NCBI GenBank assembly: GCA_963854735.1
Contig: OY978108.1
Span: 1 to 64,000 of the forward strand
Direction of reading: 5' to 3'
DNA length: 64,000 nt
From: Marvania coccoides
Taxonomy: Eukaryota > Chlorophyta > Trebouxiophyceae > Chlorellales > Chlorellaceae
Positions 1-10,834 of this stretch are shown here, in pieces (position 1 is the first letter of the stretch; every line of letters starts with the position of its first letter). Under the pieces are notes generated by a model. The model saw only the letters and a program-made list of their open reading frames with translations. It did no database searches and was not told the origin of the DNA. The position numbers were made by a program, and so were the translations under genes.

Positions 1-332
1 CCCTAAACCCTAAACCCTAAACCCTAAACCCTAAACCCTAAACCCTAAACCCTAAACCCTAAACCCTAAACCCTAAACCCTAAACCCTAAACCCTAAACC
101 CTAAACCCAAAACCCTAAACCCTAAACCCTAAAAAACTAAACCCTAAACCCTAAACCCTAAACCCTAAAACCTAAACCCTAAACCCTAAACCCTAAACCC
201 TAAAACCTAAACCCTAAAACCCTAAACCCTAAACCCTAAACCCTAAACCCTAAAACCTAAACCTAAAACCTAAAAACTAAACCCTAAACCCTAAACTAAA
301 CCCTAAAACCTAAAAACCCTAAACCCTAAAAA
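1..332. repeat. telomere, CCCTAAA repeats
   Basis: The first ~107 bases are uninterrupted CCCTAAA units (the TTTAGGG plant and green-algal telomere type, read on the C-rich strand). From there to ~332 the array is degenerate, with extra or missing A or C residues. A perfect outer part and a degenerate inner part are what a natural chromosome end looks like. The C-rich strand running 5' to 3' inward fits a left end. Confidence 0.97.
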
Positions 333-801
333 CCACAGCCCTCACCACCCCCCAGCGCCAAGCTTCACCCACATCTACGGCTGCAGGCCGGCCCGCGACG
401 CGCGTGGCCACCGCCCGCGGCCCGTCTGCCCACGCCGCGCACCGCCGTCGAGCCCCCAGCAAGGGGAGTCCTCCTTGGGGGGGGCGGGGAAAACTGGGGA
501 GCTGGAGGGGCCTGCACCTCGCCCTCCTGCGCAAATCCGACGGACCCAAGTGGTGCATTACCTTGGTTTGGGCGAGTACGAGGGCCGGGGAGCGACAGCG
601 GCTCGGCGACATACCTCCAGCGGCCTGGGAGGCATCTGGGCAGAGCCCCCCCCCCGCCGCCAGCCCCTCCACTCTAAGGCATCCCGCGGCCCGGGAGACG
701 CCTGCGGGGCAACGCTCGCTCGCCCACGGCCATACCCATCACCCCCGAGGGCTGTCCCGCCCACAATGCAGGCGCTGCGGCGCCTCGCCCGAGAAAGATG
801 C
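333..801. repeat. subtelomeric GC-rich repeat, copy 1
   Basis: This block is nearly identical to 1127-1595 at a constant offset of 794 bp, with a few substitutions and a one-base indel at the right end. The telomere array abuts its left border with no spacer. Long open frames exist on both strands but follow from the GC content; they are not conserved in any recognisable family, so no gene is called. Confidence 0.93.
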
Positions 802-1015
802 GATCAAGTCGAGTCGATCGTCAGGAGCGCATGTTCCTGCCACCAGAAGGAAGTGGTCCACGAGTGGGGCATCCCGTTTTAATGCTAAACGCCGCGAACA
901 AATGAAGTCACACTAAAAAATGCGTGCTCAGCCCTTGTGTTTTTTCAGCTCAACAAAGGGGGGCAGCCAGTGGCCTGCCACACCCGCGAAACGTATATTC
1001 TCACCGGCCGCTGCC

Positions 1016-1107
1016 GCGCATTACCTTGGTGAGACCATTTGGGGGGCAGCCACGCCGCGGGGCCGCGCAAACGCCCGGCCAGCGGGTCCGGGAGCCATCT
1101 GGGCAGC
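1016..1107. repeat. diverged third copy of part of the subtelomeric repeat
   Basis: This stretch begins with the word gcattaccttggt, also present at ~554 and ~1348. It ends with a ccagcgg...gggag.catctgggcag stretch like the one near 620-646 and 1414-1440, while the middle differs. It looks like an older, diverged relative of the same repeat. Confidence 0.6.
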
Positions 1108-1126
1108 ACCACTCCCGCCGCGCACT

Positions 1127-1595
1127 CCACAGCCCTCACCACCCCCCAGCGCCAAGCTTCACCCCCATCTACGGCTGCAGGCCGGCCCGCGACGCGCGTG
1201 GCCACCGCCCGCAGCCCGTCTGCCCACGCCGCGCACCGCCGTCGAGCCCCCAGCAAGGGGAGTCCTCCTTGGGGGGGGCGGGGAAAACTGGGGAGCTGGA
1301 GGGGCCTGCGCCTCGCCCTCCTGCGCAAATCCGACGGACCCAAGTGGTGCATTACCTTGGTATGGGCGAGTACGAGGGCCGGGGAGCGACAGCGGCTCGG
1401 CGACATACCTCCAGCGGCCTGGGAGGCATCTGGGCAGAGCCCCCCCCCCGCCGCCAGCCCCTCCACTCTAAGGCATCCCGCGGCCCGGGAGACGCCTGCG
1501 GGGCAACGCTCGCTCGCCCACGGCCATACCCATCACCCCCGAGGGCTGTCCCGCCCACAATGCAGGCGCTGCGGCGCCTCGCCTGAAAAGATGCC
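1127..1595. repeat. subtelomeric GC-rich repeat, copy 2
   Basis: This is the second copy of 333-801. The 326 bp between the copies (801-1126) completes a 794-bp tandem period. Sequence composition changes sharply from GC-rich to AT-rich just after the right border, near 1600. Confidence 0.93.
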
Positions 1596-2690
1596 GGTTG
1601 TCAGGTGGAGGCACATTTGATTAACTTTTTGCTTGAAGGCACAGTTGATTAACTGTGTTTAAACGTTTACAAGTATTACGCAGGTTTAATGTGAAAACAT
1701 CGTCAAATTTGTCCCCGCCTTGGCGATGCTCAGAGTTGGCATCATTCGCGGGATGGGTGAGACAAAAAAAATGAACCAGTATTTACTGGCTGCATATTTG
1801 GAATGTATGCATCAACGCGATCTCAAAACTGTGTTCGTTTGCTGGAAACGACCAAAATTTCGACTCCTAAACCCCCCTAAACCTTTCGGAGAGAGGGCCG
1901 AGTCCTATGTAGATTAAGAACTAAGGAGGAATCAGTCGGGTGCGAGTGATGAGGCCTTCGATAAGAACCTTGTACATGCTGCGCATGCTGTCCACACTAT
2001 AACACCCTTCAATCCACCGGTTCAACCTCAGGTACGGGGGACGTACGGATACTGCCCGGACAAGGACCGCTCCGTCGCCCACATTGAAGGCTCTAGCCCC
2101 TGCCTACTGAGTCCCCGGTGGCGCGACCGACATGAAACAAGTGCATGAAAAAACAGGCAGGTGCATGTAATGAGGCAGGTGCAGGGAAGCATGCAGGTGC
2201 ATGCAAGAGTCCAGACGGTGAGAACGCGCGCCGTCTGGTCAGGTACACGTCAGGGGGTGCCGGGCGGGCGCCCTCCATGTGCTCCTTACTAAAACATATA
2301 GCGACATCATCGATATAAAATTTTTTTTATTACAAACTGTAAAAAAATAGCACCATATTCTTGCTAATTGAACCCACAAGCTATTCACTCGATTAATAAA
2401 TTTTATAATTGCCGTATGCAACTCTCGTCAATGTGGGGATCAAATCATGACGTCGACAGCCGGCATTTTCAAAAAACATAAGTATTCAAGTATATTATCT
2501 TCAAGTATATTACCCAATGAACCCACCCATTAAACCCATTAAACCCATGTATAGTTACGGGCAGCCTAAAAATAAATATATATATACTAAAACATTCACA
2601 GCGCCATTCACACACGACGGACTGGTTGCCAAATCATTTAATATTCTGGGGGGGGGGGGGGGGGGACAGCACACAGACACATTGACATCA
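1596..2690. other. AT-rich subtelomeric spacer, no gene seen
   Basis: No open frame here shows a recognisable family. The stretch holds short repeats of caggtgcatg type words at 2140-2205 and a run of G at 2648-2665, just downstream of the ankyrin gene stop codon. The part nearest 2690 is probably the 3' flank of that gene. Confidence 0.6.
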
Positions 2691-4577
2691 TCACTTAGCC
2701 CTTTTCGCCCTCTTCGTTGGGCCTCCGCCAGCAGCTCCGCCAGCGCCGCTGCCACTCGCCCCTCCTTCCTCAGGCGCCTTCTTGACCCCCGATCTTTTGG
2801 CCGGCCGCTTCGCCACGATAGCTCCACCCCGGGGGATCACCGAAGGAAAAGTTGTCACGGCGGTGGCCTCGCAAAGCCTCTCCTCTTCTTTACGTTGTCG
2901 AATTGCACGCTCGAGAGCCCTTTTCGCCCTCTTCGTTTGGCCTCCGCCAGCATCTCTGCCAGCGCCGCTGCCACTCGCCCCTCCTTCCTCGGACGCCTTC
3001 TTGACCCCCGATCTTTTGGCCGGCCGCTTCGCCACGATAGCTCCACCCCGGGGGATCACCGAAGGAAAAGTTGTCACGGCGGTGGCCTCGCGAAGCCTCT
3101 CCTCTTCTTTACGTTTCTGAACTGCACGCTTGATAGCATTGGTGCAATCGATGTGGCGATAATCTTTTGCAAGGGCAATTGCCGTCCGTCCATCATTGGC
3201 CGCGTGGTCAACCGCAGCGCCCCGATCCAGCAGCTCTTGGAGGCATGCAAGCTGGCCATGTTCAGCTGCACGCATTAGAGCCGTGCATCCATCTTGGTCA
3301 GCGAGGTCAATCGCAGCGCCCCGATTCAGCAGCGCTTGGAGGCAGGCAAGGTGGCCTGCGCTGGCTCCAATTCTCAGTGCAGTCCTTCCATCTTTGTCAG
3401 CGAGGTCAACCATAGCGCCCCGATCCAGCAGCGCTTGGAGGCAATCAAGGTGGCCATTAAAGGAAGCATGCGAAAGTGCCCTCCTTCCAACGTTGTCCGC
3501 GAGGTCAACCGCAGCACCCCGATTCAGCAGCTCTTGGAGGCAGGAAAGGTAGCCAAAGCGGGTTGTCCACATCAATGCCGTCCCTCCAGTTATGTCAGCG
3601 TGGTCGACCGCAGCGCCCCGATCCAGCAACGCTTGGAGGCAGGCAAGGTGGCCTCTTTCAGCTGCAAATACCAGTGCCGTCCCTCCAATGTAGGCAGCGA
3701 GGTCAACCGCGGCGCCCCGATTCAGCAGCTCTTGGAGGCAGGCAAGGTGGCCTTTCTTGGCTGTCCTCATCAGTGCCGTCCATCCATCTTTTTTAGCGCG
3801 GTCGACCGCAGCGCCCCGATCCAGCAGCGCTTGGAGGCAGGCAAGGTGGCCTTCATCGGCAGCAAATACCAGTGCTGTGCATCCATCGTGGTCAGGGCGG
3901 TCAACCGTAGCGCCCCGATCCAGCAGCTCTTGGAGGCAGGCAAGGTGGCCTTTTCTGGCTGTCCACATCAGTGCCCTCCTTCCATCTTCGTCAGCGAGGT
4001 CGACCGCAGCGCCCCGATTCAGCAGCGCTTGCAGGCAGGAAAGGTGGCCTTGTTCGGCTGCATGCACCAGTGCCGTCATTTTAACATTGTCAGCGAGGTC
4101 GACCGTAGCGCCCCGATCCAGCAGCTCTTGGAGGCAGGCAAGGTGGCCTTCTTCGGCTGCAAATACCAGTGCCGTGCATCCATCTTTGTCAGTGAGGTTA
4201 ATCGCAGCGCCCCGATTCAGCAGCTCTTCGAGGCATTCAAGCTGGCCGTTGTAGGCTGCCCACATCAGTGCCGTCCATCCATCATTGTTAGCGAGGTCGA
4301 CCGCAGCGCCCCGATCCAGCAGCGCTTGGAGGCAGGCATGATGGCCTTCTTCGGCTGCAAATACCAGTGCCGTGCATCCATCTTTGTCAGTAAGGTTAAT
4401 CGCAGCGCCCCGATTCAGCAGCTCTTCGAGGCATTCAAGCTGGCCGTTGTAGGCTGCCCACATCAGTGCCGTCCATCCATCATTGTTAGCGAGGTCGACC
4501 GCAGCGCCCCGATCCAGCAGCTCTTTGAGGCGGGCAAGCTGGCCTTCTCTCGCTGCATGCATCAGTGCCTCAGCCAT
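2691..4577 (-). CDS. ankyrin-repeat protein with duplicated basic tail
   Basis: The protein has 628 residues from the ATG at 4577. That ATG lies just after a TTTGCAG/G site that looks like a 3' splice site, so a 5' leader exon or intron is likely; the frame stays open upstream to 4730. Residues 1-462 form 14 tandem 33-residue ankyrin repeats (consensus G-TALM-AA--GHLACLQ-LLDRGA-VDLA) and a decayed fifteenth. Residues ~482-628 are two near-identical 73-residue Arg/Lys-rich copies with KRPAKR and TKRAKRA clusters that could act as nuclear localisation signals. Ankyrin arrays mediate protein binding; no catalytic domain is present, so the partner is unknown. Near-identical repeats at DNA level point to recent growth near the telomere. 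Confidence 0.88.
   Translation of the reverse strand: MAEALMHAAREGQLARLKELLDRGAAVDLANNDGWTALMWAAYNGQLECLEELLNRGAAINLTDKDGCTALVFAAEEGHHACLQALLDRGAAVDLANNDGWTALMWAAYNGQLECLEELLNRGAAINLTDKDGCTALVFAAEEGHLACLQELLDRGATVDLADNVKMTALVHAAEQGHLSCLQALLNRGAAVDLADEDGRRALMWTARKGHLACLQELLDRGATVDRPDHDGCTALVFAADEGHLACLQALLDRGAAVDRAKKDGWTALMRTAKKGHLACLQELLNRGAAVDLAAYIGGTALVFAAERGHLACLQALLDRGAAVDHADITGGTALMWTTRFGYLSCLQELLNRGAAVDLADNVGRRALSHASFNGHLDCLQALLDRGAMVDLADKDGRTALRIGASAGHLACLQALLNRGAAIDLADQDGCTALMRAAEHGQLACLQELLDRGAAVDHAANDGRTAIALAKDYRHIDCTNAIKRAVQKRKEEERLREATAVTTFPSVIPRGGAIVAKRPAKRSGVKKASEEGGASGSGAGRDAGGGQTKRAKRALERAIRQRKEEERLCEATAVTTFPSVIPRGGAIVAKRPAKRSGVKKAPEEGGASGSGAGGAAGGGPTKRAKRAK
2694..3131. repeat. 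tandem 219-bp duplication in the ankyrin gene tail
   Basis: 2694-2912 and 2913-3131 are near-identical in tandem. The period of 219 bp equals 73 codons, so reading frame is kept. Each copy encodes one basic, Gly/Ser-containing tail module. Confidence 0.92.
4083..4520. repeat. 198-bp (two-ankyrin-unit) duplication
   Basis: About 4148-4322 recurs at about 4346-4520 with only one or two differences seen. The offset of 198 bp equals two 33-residue ankyrin repeats. Repeats 2-3 and 4-5 of the protein are therefore a very recent copy, while other repeats in the array are more diverged. Confidence 0.9.
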
Positions 4578-4861
4578 GGCGTCCTGCAAACATGACAAAC
4601 ATGAGAGGGGAGGGGTAAGACCGTGGAAATACAACGCGACAGCGTTGATTACTGCTTCGTAGATGGAAAATGCAGTAGCACGTAAAACACACTTACTCCG
4701 CGTTAAGGGCGTTAGGTGGCACAAATCCAATTCGAATGCACAAATCCCAATTCTAGTGGTCTGTAATGATAATCGCGTGGTACCCCTTTCTCTGCACGGC
4801 TCGAATCAAAAGCCGCCGTCAAACCGCCATTACACTCAGGCGTGTCAAGTTTATTTCGACA

Positions 4862-4887
4862 AAAGTGGGTGACCGGTCACCCACTTT
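4862..4887. repeat. perfect 26-bp palindrome
   Basis: Each arm has 13 bases, centred between 4874 and 4875 (core gtgaccggtcac) and with no mismatch; the next pair (4861/4888) fails. It lies between the divergently oriented ankyrin and EEP genes, ~210-290 bp from their starts. It could be a binding site for a dimeric factor or form a cruciform. The rest of 4578-5094 holds no clear gene beyond the short exon described for the next locus. Confidence 0.9.
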
Positions 4888-5094
4888 GGGTGGGTACCTG
4901 GGTCAAAACTTGGAGCCTTTGTCGGCGGTTTTCAAGTGTCGCAAAATGTCCGTCAAAGAGTTTCTTCACAAATTATTATCAAAATCAACGCCTATTTTTT
5001 ACATAAATCAACAGGGATCCAGATGGTAAGTATTTGTTTTACTTGCCCTTGCATTTGCCCTCGCCAACATATGAACCCCTAATTCATCCATTGC

Positions 5095-6905
5095 ATGCAG
5101 TCTTCTAAACGCCATCTCGTGCTCAGCGCCAACCTTGGGTATGGGGATAGCAACAATGCCCCACCACCTAAAAATCGAAATTTGAAAGACATTTTGGAGA
5201 AGAGTTTGGGCGTGGCGGAGTCCTCGACGTGCTCAGCTATCCCCGGGGAGCCCGAAATAACTATGATTGCTCTGCAAGTAAGTTGATTGCTGTCATTCGA
5301 CCGAGAAAACCCACCTCAAGTGAACAGAATTTACTCGCATCTCACGATGAATTTGTGTATAATTGTAGGAGCATGCTGTTTCAGATAAAAAGTCGGTCGA
5401 AGATGTGACAACGGAGGCATGGGATGTGAAAACCATTGGCGATACTCAAATTTTCGTGAACAAAGTCTATTGGAAATTTGACCAGCAATCTGATCCAAAC
5501 AAGTCGTACTCCCTTCCGCAGCTGTTGACCCAAAAAAATGAGTTCTGGCAAAATTATAACACAGAGGTTGCTGCACTTTCGAAGAAGTTTTCGCCCTTTT
5601 TGGAAGAGCGGTATTCTGCAGGTCTGGTGCTGAACCGGCGTCTGGATGTACCGGCGCCTGCCCTTCTTTTCGTCAGTTACCATGGTGGAAAAAAGAGAAC
5701 GAAAAAAGAGAATGACGTTCCGATGACTGATGAGCAGAGGGCCAAAAGCGCAAAAGCACTTTTGGAGTTGAGTTGTTTTACTGCAGAACAATATGAGGTG
5801 CCGCTCCTTGTTGCTGGCGATTTCAATTCAGCGTTGACAGCGTTTTCTTCAAATCGAACACGGCTGTACACGTTTGAAACATCATCAATTGAAGCTCAGG
5901 TGCGTTGATTATTGCTTTTACCAATTATTAACGGGAATGGTTAAATTATTGCTTTTTATGATATTACTAGTATTTGCATTATTTCAAGCTTACCCATATG
6001 TTTATTGTTGATTCCTTTACTATTAGGTTATTGCACCGGCCTACGAAGAGAACTGTCGGAGGGTCGAAGGCGGGAAAACTCTCATTGATTTTTTTGCTGT
6101 TGGAAATTCCAGTGGCAGCGCTGCTGGTCACCTTCACCTAGAACCCGTCTGGGCGGTGAGGGCCCCCGCCGCAAAAATGGACCACGATCCAATCATTGCT
6201 CAGTTTATGTTTCCTTCGGGGCCGGCTCCAAAGGCGGGAGCAGCCAAAGCGGCCAAAGAAAATGCAGCAGCAGCAGCAGCAGCGGCGGCGGCTTTACCGC
6301 CGTCTATTCCAGCTACTACTGTGAGAGCGCAGCTGAAGGGCGAGACAGGGACGTCAGCGTTGCCCGGGCAAGGAACCCCTGTGTTCACTGGCGGGGCCGC
6401 TGAACCTTTAAGGGTGGGTGGAGCAGACCAGGCGCCGGCCGTTCAGCCTAGCCCAATACCTGGCATCGGCTCCCAAACCTCCGTCGATGACTCAAAACTG
6501 ACCGGCGGTCAGGTTGCAAGAGAGAACAAAGCGCCGGCCAGGCCTACTCTCGGATCGCTGACGAAGGAACAGGTGGGCGATTTTTATAATCGCGTCATGC
6601 TTACTATAGAATGTCTCTGATAAAAAAATAATTATTTGCATTTGCAGAAAGAAAAGTTGGAAGCGCTCTGCAACGAGATTGTAGTACAACAGGTAGTGGC
6701 CACATGGACCAAGGAGCGCGCAAAACAAATCTTCGAGGGCATGCTTGAAGCATTCCCAGAACACGTGGCCTCTATTAAGGATCGCATGGGGGACGAGCAA
6801 AAACTCATGCAGAACCTCCGGGGTTGGTGTAACAGGAGAGTGGACAAAAAGAAAGCGGAGGAAGAAAAACGCGGCGAGGAACGCAAAGCGGAGGAGGAAA
6901 CCTGA
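5095..6905 (+). CDS. endonuclease/exonuclease/phosphatase (EEP) fold protein
   Basis: Four coding exons: 5095-5277, 5369-5899, 6027-6572 and 6648-6905, giving 505 residues. All GT-AG junctions keep frame. EEP landmarks appear in order: an N-terminal SANLGYGD strand (~11), IALQE at the exon 1/2 junction (~58-62, metal-binding Glu), SYHGG (~164-168), GDFN (211-214), LIDFFAVG and MDHDPI (His ~291). The family cleaves phosphodiesters or phosphoesters with Mg2+; members include nucleases, deadenylases and inositol phosphatases, and the substrate here is not predictable. After the domain come an Ala-rich linker with polyalanine near 320, a Pro/Gly-rich stretch and a Lys/Glu-rich helical tail. The start is uncertain: either the ATG at 5095, or an ATG at 5023-5025 followed directly by a GTAAGT donor and spliced to 5101. 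Confidence 0.8.
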
Positions 6906-9879
6906 AGCCGTGTTCATAGTTTAGATGATTTTATTAATATTATTGCTTCCTTCAAAAATTCAAGTAGTTAATTGTGTGCAAAATCGTGACAACGCCCTTC
7001 GCGCCGTCTCCACATAGTAGGTAGCTTGAACCAATAGTTTTGCATTGTTTTTTTTTTGTGACGGGTCCAGGACAGCTGTTCCGGCTGAGCTTGGGCCTCA
7101 TTGTTGTTTTTTTTGTGTTTTTTTTACTCCACCGCCGGCCGACAGCGGCCTCGCCGTGTTGCAATCTTCCGGGTTTTTTTTCAGTCTGCCAAGTGGGTAG
7201 CCCCCGAGATGGATTCCCCCCCCATTTGTTGTTAGAGTTTATTTTGAAGTTTTGAACGGAATTGTTGGTACCTGTTCTGCCTTAAGGTGTGCACAATGCC
7301 GAGCAGTCCAGCCTCCTCGCAGCTGAGAAGACACCCAAGAGAGCAGCGTGATCAGCACACTTCCGCTGCCCAGCGCGCTCTGCAAGGCGCCACCCTCGCA
7401 GCGCCAGAAGTCTCCGTTGACCTGCCGCCGCCAAAAGGGAGCCCAGCGTCCACCCCAGGCGATTCAGCTATTCCAGTGCTGCCGCTACTCGCCTCCTCGT
7501 GCCACACAATCGCGCTGCTGCCCTCCGCCAGCGGTCAAAACAGCCCTCCGGCACAACGTTGTGCCTTATAACGTCGCAGCAAACGAAGAGCTGAGGCGAC
7601 CAGAGCGTACAGCGATCGGTTGATCACCCACACAGTGGTCTCAAGACTCGCAGTCATTAGAAGGAGGTCGTCGCAGCATCCCCAGCGCACCGCAGCGAGT
7701 TGACGTCTCTGCCACCACCAAAGTCGTCACCCCCAGAGCCCTGACAGGTAAGCAGTACACCGTTACTGCACCTTCACCTCAGCCACCAGCTCTGAGGCCG
7801 CCAACATCGCCTGCCTCACCAGCAGCGGCACCCCGCGCTGCTGCTCCGCCAGCATCGCCACCAAATTATTCATCTGTCGGTAGCCAAACCCCGCCGAAAC
7901 TCTACTTGCCGCATTGCCTCCAACCCAGCAGCCACACGCGGCGCAGCACGCTCAGGCTGGTCCTGCGAATAGACGGTGGCTGGCAATTGCAAGGCCTTAG
8001 GGCGAGAACGGAAGCTCCATGGCAAACCAGGGCTAAACGGCCAGCGCTTTGCAGCTCTGATCACCCCAAAAGAAGCCAAGCAAAGGGGGTGGGTCCAAAT
8101 CCTCTGCCGCCCCGCGCTCTGCAGACCGTGCGCAGCGTGCCTGTCAGTACAAGCCCAACTGCGTAATGCCCAGCGATCCAGCACCCACCCTTCACCAGAG
8201 GTGGAGAAAGCACGCCGTGCAGCCCACCAACTGCACAGCTTTCTCCTTGGCGCAGCGCTGCAATTGCACCACAACTGTTGCCCCAGGAAAACAACGTCTG
8301 CCGCAATTCAGCACACGCGGCAGCCCTCCCCCATGTGCATGCTGCACCACAATCTTCTCCCTCCACGCTGCCTCGGCCGCCACCCAAGAATGAGCGAAAG
8401 GAGAAGAAGCCAGGCTTGTCGGAACGCTCCTTCGGTGCACACACCGCTGCGGCGCCCCAGCCACGCTCGCTGGTGGATTTGACAGCACCAGGGTAGCAGC
8501 TGGGGGCAAATATGCTCAGGGGCAGCCCGCCCAGACCGCATCCACTGCAAAAGAAAACAGTGGAGGAGCTGGGTCAGAAATTTCTATATTTTTTTTTAAA
8601 ATAGGTAATAGCAAATTAAAGTAACTAAATTATCCACCCACTTTCATAAATCGTTACCTGGACATGCTGTTGCGCTGTTTCCCTGCCAGCACCTGCGCAG
8701 GAACCATTTTCTTCTCTGCCCACAAGCTTAAGCGCGCTTGACAGCCGCTGCAGCATTTCTTCTCCCCAGGAGCAGCAGAAGTCGTTCTTCTCAAGCTTAA
8801 TAACACGCTGATCACTGATGCGGCACCCCGCCACAACAGAACCGCGCCGAGCTGGTGGCGGACAGCCTACGCTCACGCAGACGCTTCACCAGCCGCTGCT
8901 GCTCCAGCAGGCCCAAGAGACAGCCCCAGTCGAGGGCTGCGCAACTGCTGTGCACAGCCAGTTTCATCTATGCTCAGACATCATTGGCCTGCACCCTTTT
9001 TCAGAAGGTTCTTCTGCCACATCAACGCCAGCAAAATCACGTCGCTCACAAAACGAGCTCGACCAGCCTGCAGCCGAACTCCGCCAGAATAGTCGACGGC
9101 GCGGGGTCGCCTCACACTCGGAGTCTACCATCCAGCGTGCATCTAGCGCAGCAGGTGGACGCTGCAGCGGTTTAGACGGCAGCCAACAGCGTCGAGAACG
9201 GAAGCACCCCTACAGGTCAAGAATGCCAGAGACTCCCCATCCAACCAGTCGGTGGCACTCTCCTACTGCAGATAATGAAATAGTTTAGATGCCCTGAAAT
9301 TCTAGTCTACAAGGGGGGGGAACGCTGCCAGCTGCACTGCTCACCTCATCAACAGCGTGCTTGCCCTGCCGCCGTGGCGGGACAGCCTTCAACTGCGGTG
9401 GAACACAAGCACACATCGACATACATCATCCCTGCTGGGTTTCACCGCAGCGAGAGCCTGCAGCAGCAGCGACCGGAAAGACATCCGCGCATCGAGGGGT
9501 TGGGGCTCGCCAACCCCACTGGCTTGCGACCGCCTCAGCGCGTCATATCATAGAACAAACCGCTGAGGTCGTATTGAAGTGGCTAAACAGGGGCCAGGGC
9601 CGCTAACACAAACTTTGGAAGTTAAATTCAACGAGACGGCAGTGCGCGACCCGACGGCGGTTTCAGGTGGCGCTGGCCGGTTCCAATGTAATTAAATGGT
9701 CTGAATGTAGTAAGCAAATGTAAAACCACACGTAAAACTGTAAAACTCGACCTGGGTAGCAACGATTTGACAGCAACGATTTGCAAATTTGTCAATTGAC
9801 AAAGTTACAGGGTTTTAGGAGCAGTATTTTTAAAGTTGGAAGAAACCCGAAAACCCGCACCCGCACGAGGCCAGTTATA

Positions 9880-9904
9880 CAATATATATATATATATATG
9901 TGTG
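9880..9904. repeat. TA/TG microsatellite
   Basis: About 20 bases of alternating TA are followed by TGTGTG. Simple sequence in intergenic DNA. Confidence 0.9.
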
Positions 9905-10816
9905 TGCGGGGGGACGCTCGGTGAAAAGGGGACCCCCCAGTGCTTGGTGGGGAGGGCAGCCAGGGGTCCATTGCTGGGAGCGGGCCACGCCGCCGCGCGC
10001 CCAGCGTGACCAGGGTGGGTGGGTGGAGGCGTGGTGGGGAGCGTGGGGCCGGCATGCCACGCAACTGCCGGACTTGAAAAAACATGGCCATGGGATGCAA
10101 GTGAAAAAGTTGGGCACCAACTGCTCGGCGCGCGGCTGGCGGCGACACTGTGCAATCCTGCCATCATTACAAGCACACTGCTGGGCTGGCTCGCCCCGCC
10201 CAGCGCAAGATTTGAAAAAGGATCACTTCTCATTGGATTGAAAAATACATTCAAAAGGGGGGGCGCCCGTGCCACGCCCCGGCGGCGCCACGCGGCCAGT
10301 GGCATTCAATACGAATATTCTACCCCAAATCAAAGCGCCCGGGCGCCGGAATCCGCGGTTGAGCCGGTCATCCTGCCCGCCAAAAGCTGGGCAGCTGCGG
10401 GTGGGCACAACTCGCGGCGTGAGGCGTTCCGGAACACGATACCGATAAACCCACACCCATTTGGACCACCCCAACCTCGGCAGCCCGCAATTGGCGGGCG
10501 CTGCGTTTTTGAAAGAGACATCTTGGCCACACCATCTCCAAACTCGACCGCCCGGACGGCAGCCCGCGCGCCAGCCCAGAGGCCTCCCTGGTGAGCACCA
10601 CAGGGGGGGCCACGCCGCTCCGAAATCGTCCATGCCAGCCTCCAGCAGCACTGCCACGTTGCGTGCCCACCCAGAGCCCTGCAAGTATTTGAATCCCACC
10701 CAGACTTTGACAGCTCACTTTTGCCCGCCGTGGGGCCTTCTCTGCCGCAGGTCCCGGCCACAAGAGAGCCACCACCGGGCCCTCCAGCCTGCCTGCCCTC
10801 CTGGGAAGCCATATTC

Positions 10817-10834
10817 CCCTAAAACCCTAAACCC
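10817..10834. repeat. interstitial telomere-like motif
   Basis: Two and a half telomere-like units (ccctaaaa, ccctaaa, ccc) sit directly against the left edge of the 10835-11069 repeat. They have the same orientation as the terminal array. Such motifs mark old chromosome ends or repair by telomere insertion. Confidence 0.8.

Larger units (their letters stand above)
6906..10834. other. gene-poor subtelomeric stretch
   Basis: No supported gene. 6906-7260 is the AT-rich 3' flank of the EEP gene. 7260-9610 is rich in CAG/CTG, CCGCC and GCCAGC words with medium-length open frames on both strands, none resembling a family. 9610-10834 holds a TA/TG microsatellite (9880-9904) and GC-rich stretches, and ends in an interstitial telomere-like motif. 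It may contain non-coding RNA or old mobile-element debris, but nothing identifies one. Confidence 0.55.

Noticed and set aside
319..1620. Several long open frames on both strands in the subtelomeric repeats
   Set aside because: They overlap in several frames at once, are duplicated with the repeat, are rich in Pro/Arg/Ala as expected from GC content, and match no family.
3167..4595. Long plus-strand frames opposite the ankyrin gene (about 430 residues)
   Set aside because: They are antisense shadows of the 99-bp ankyrin repeats; their apparent periodicity is inherited from the real gene on the minus strand.
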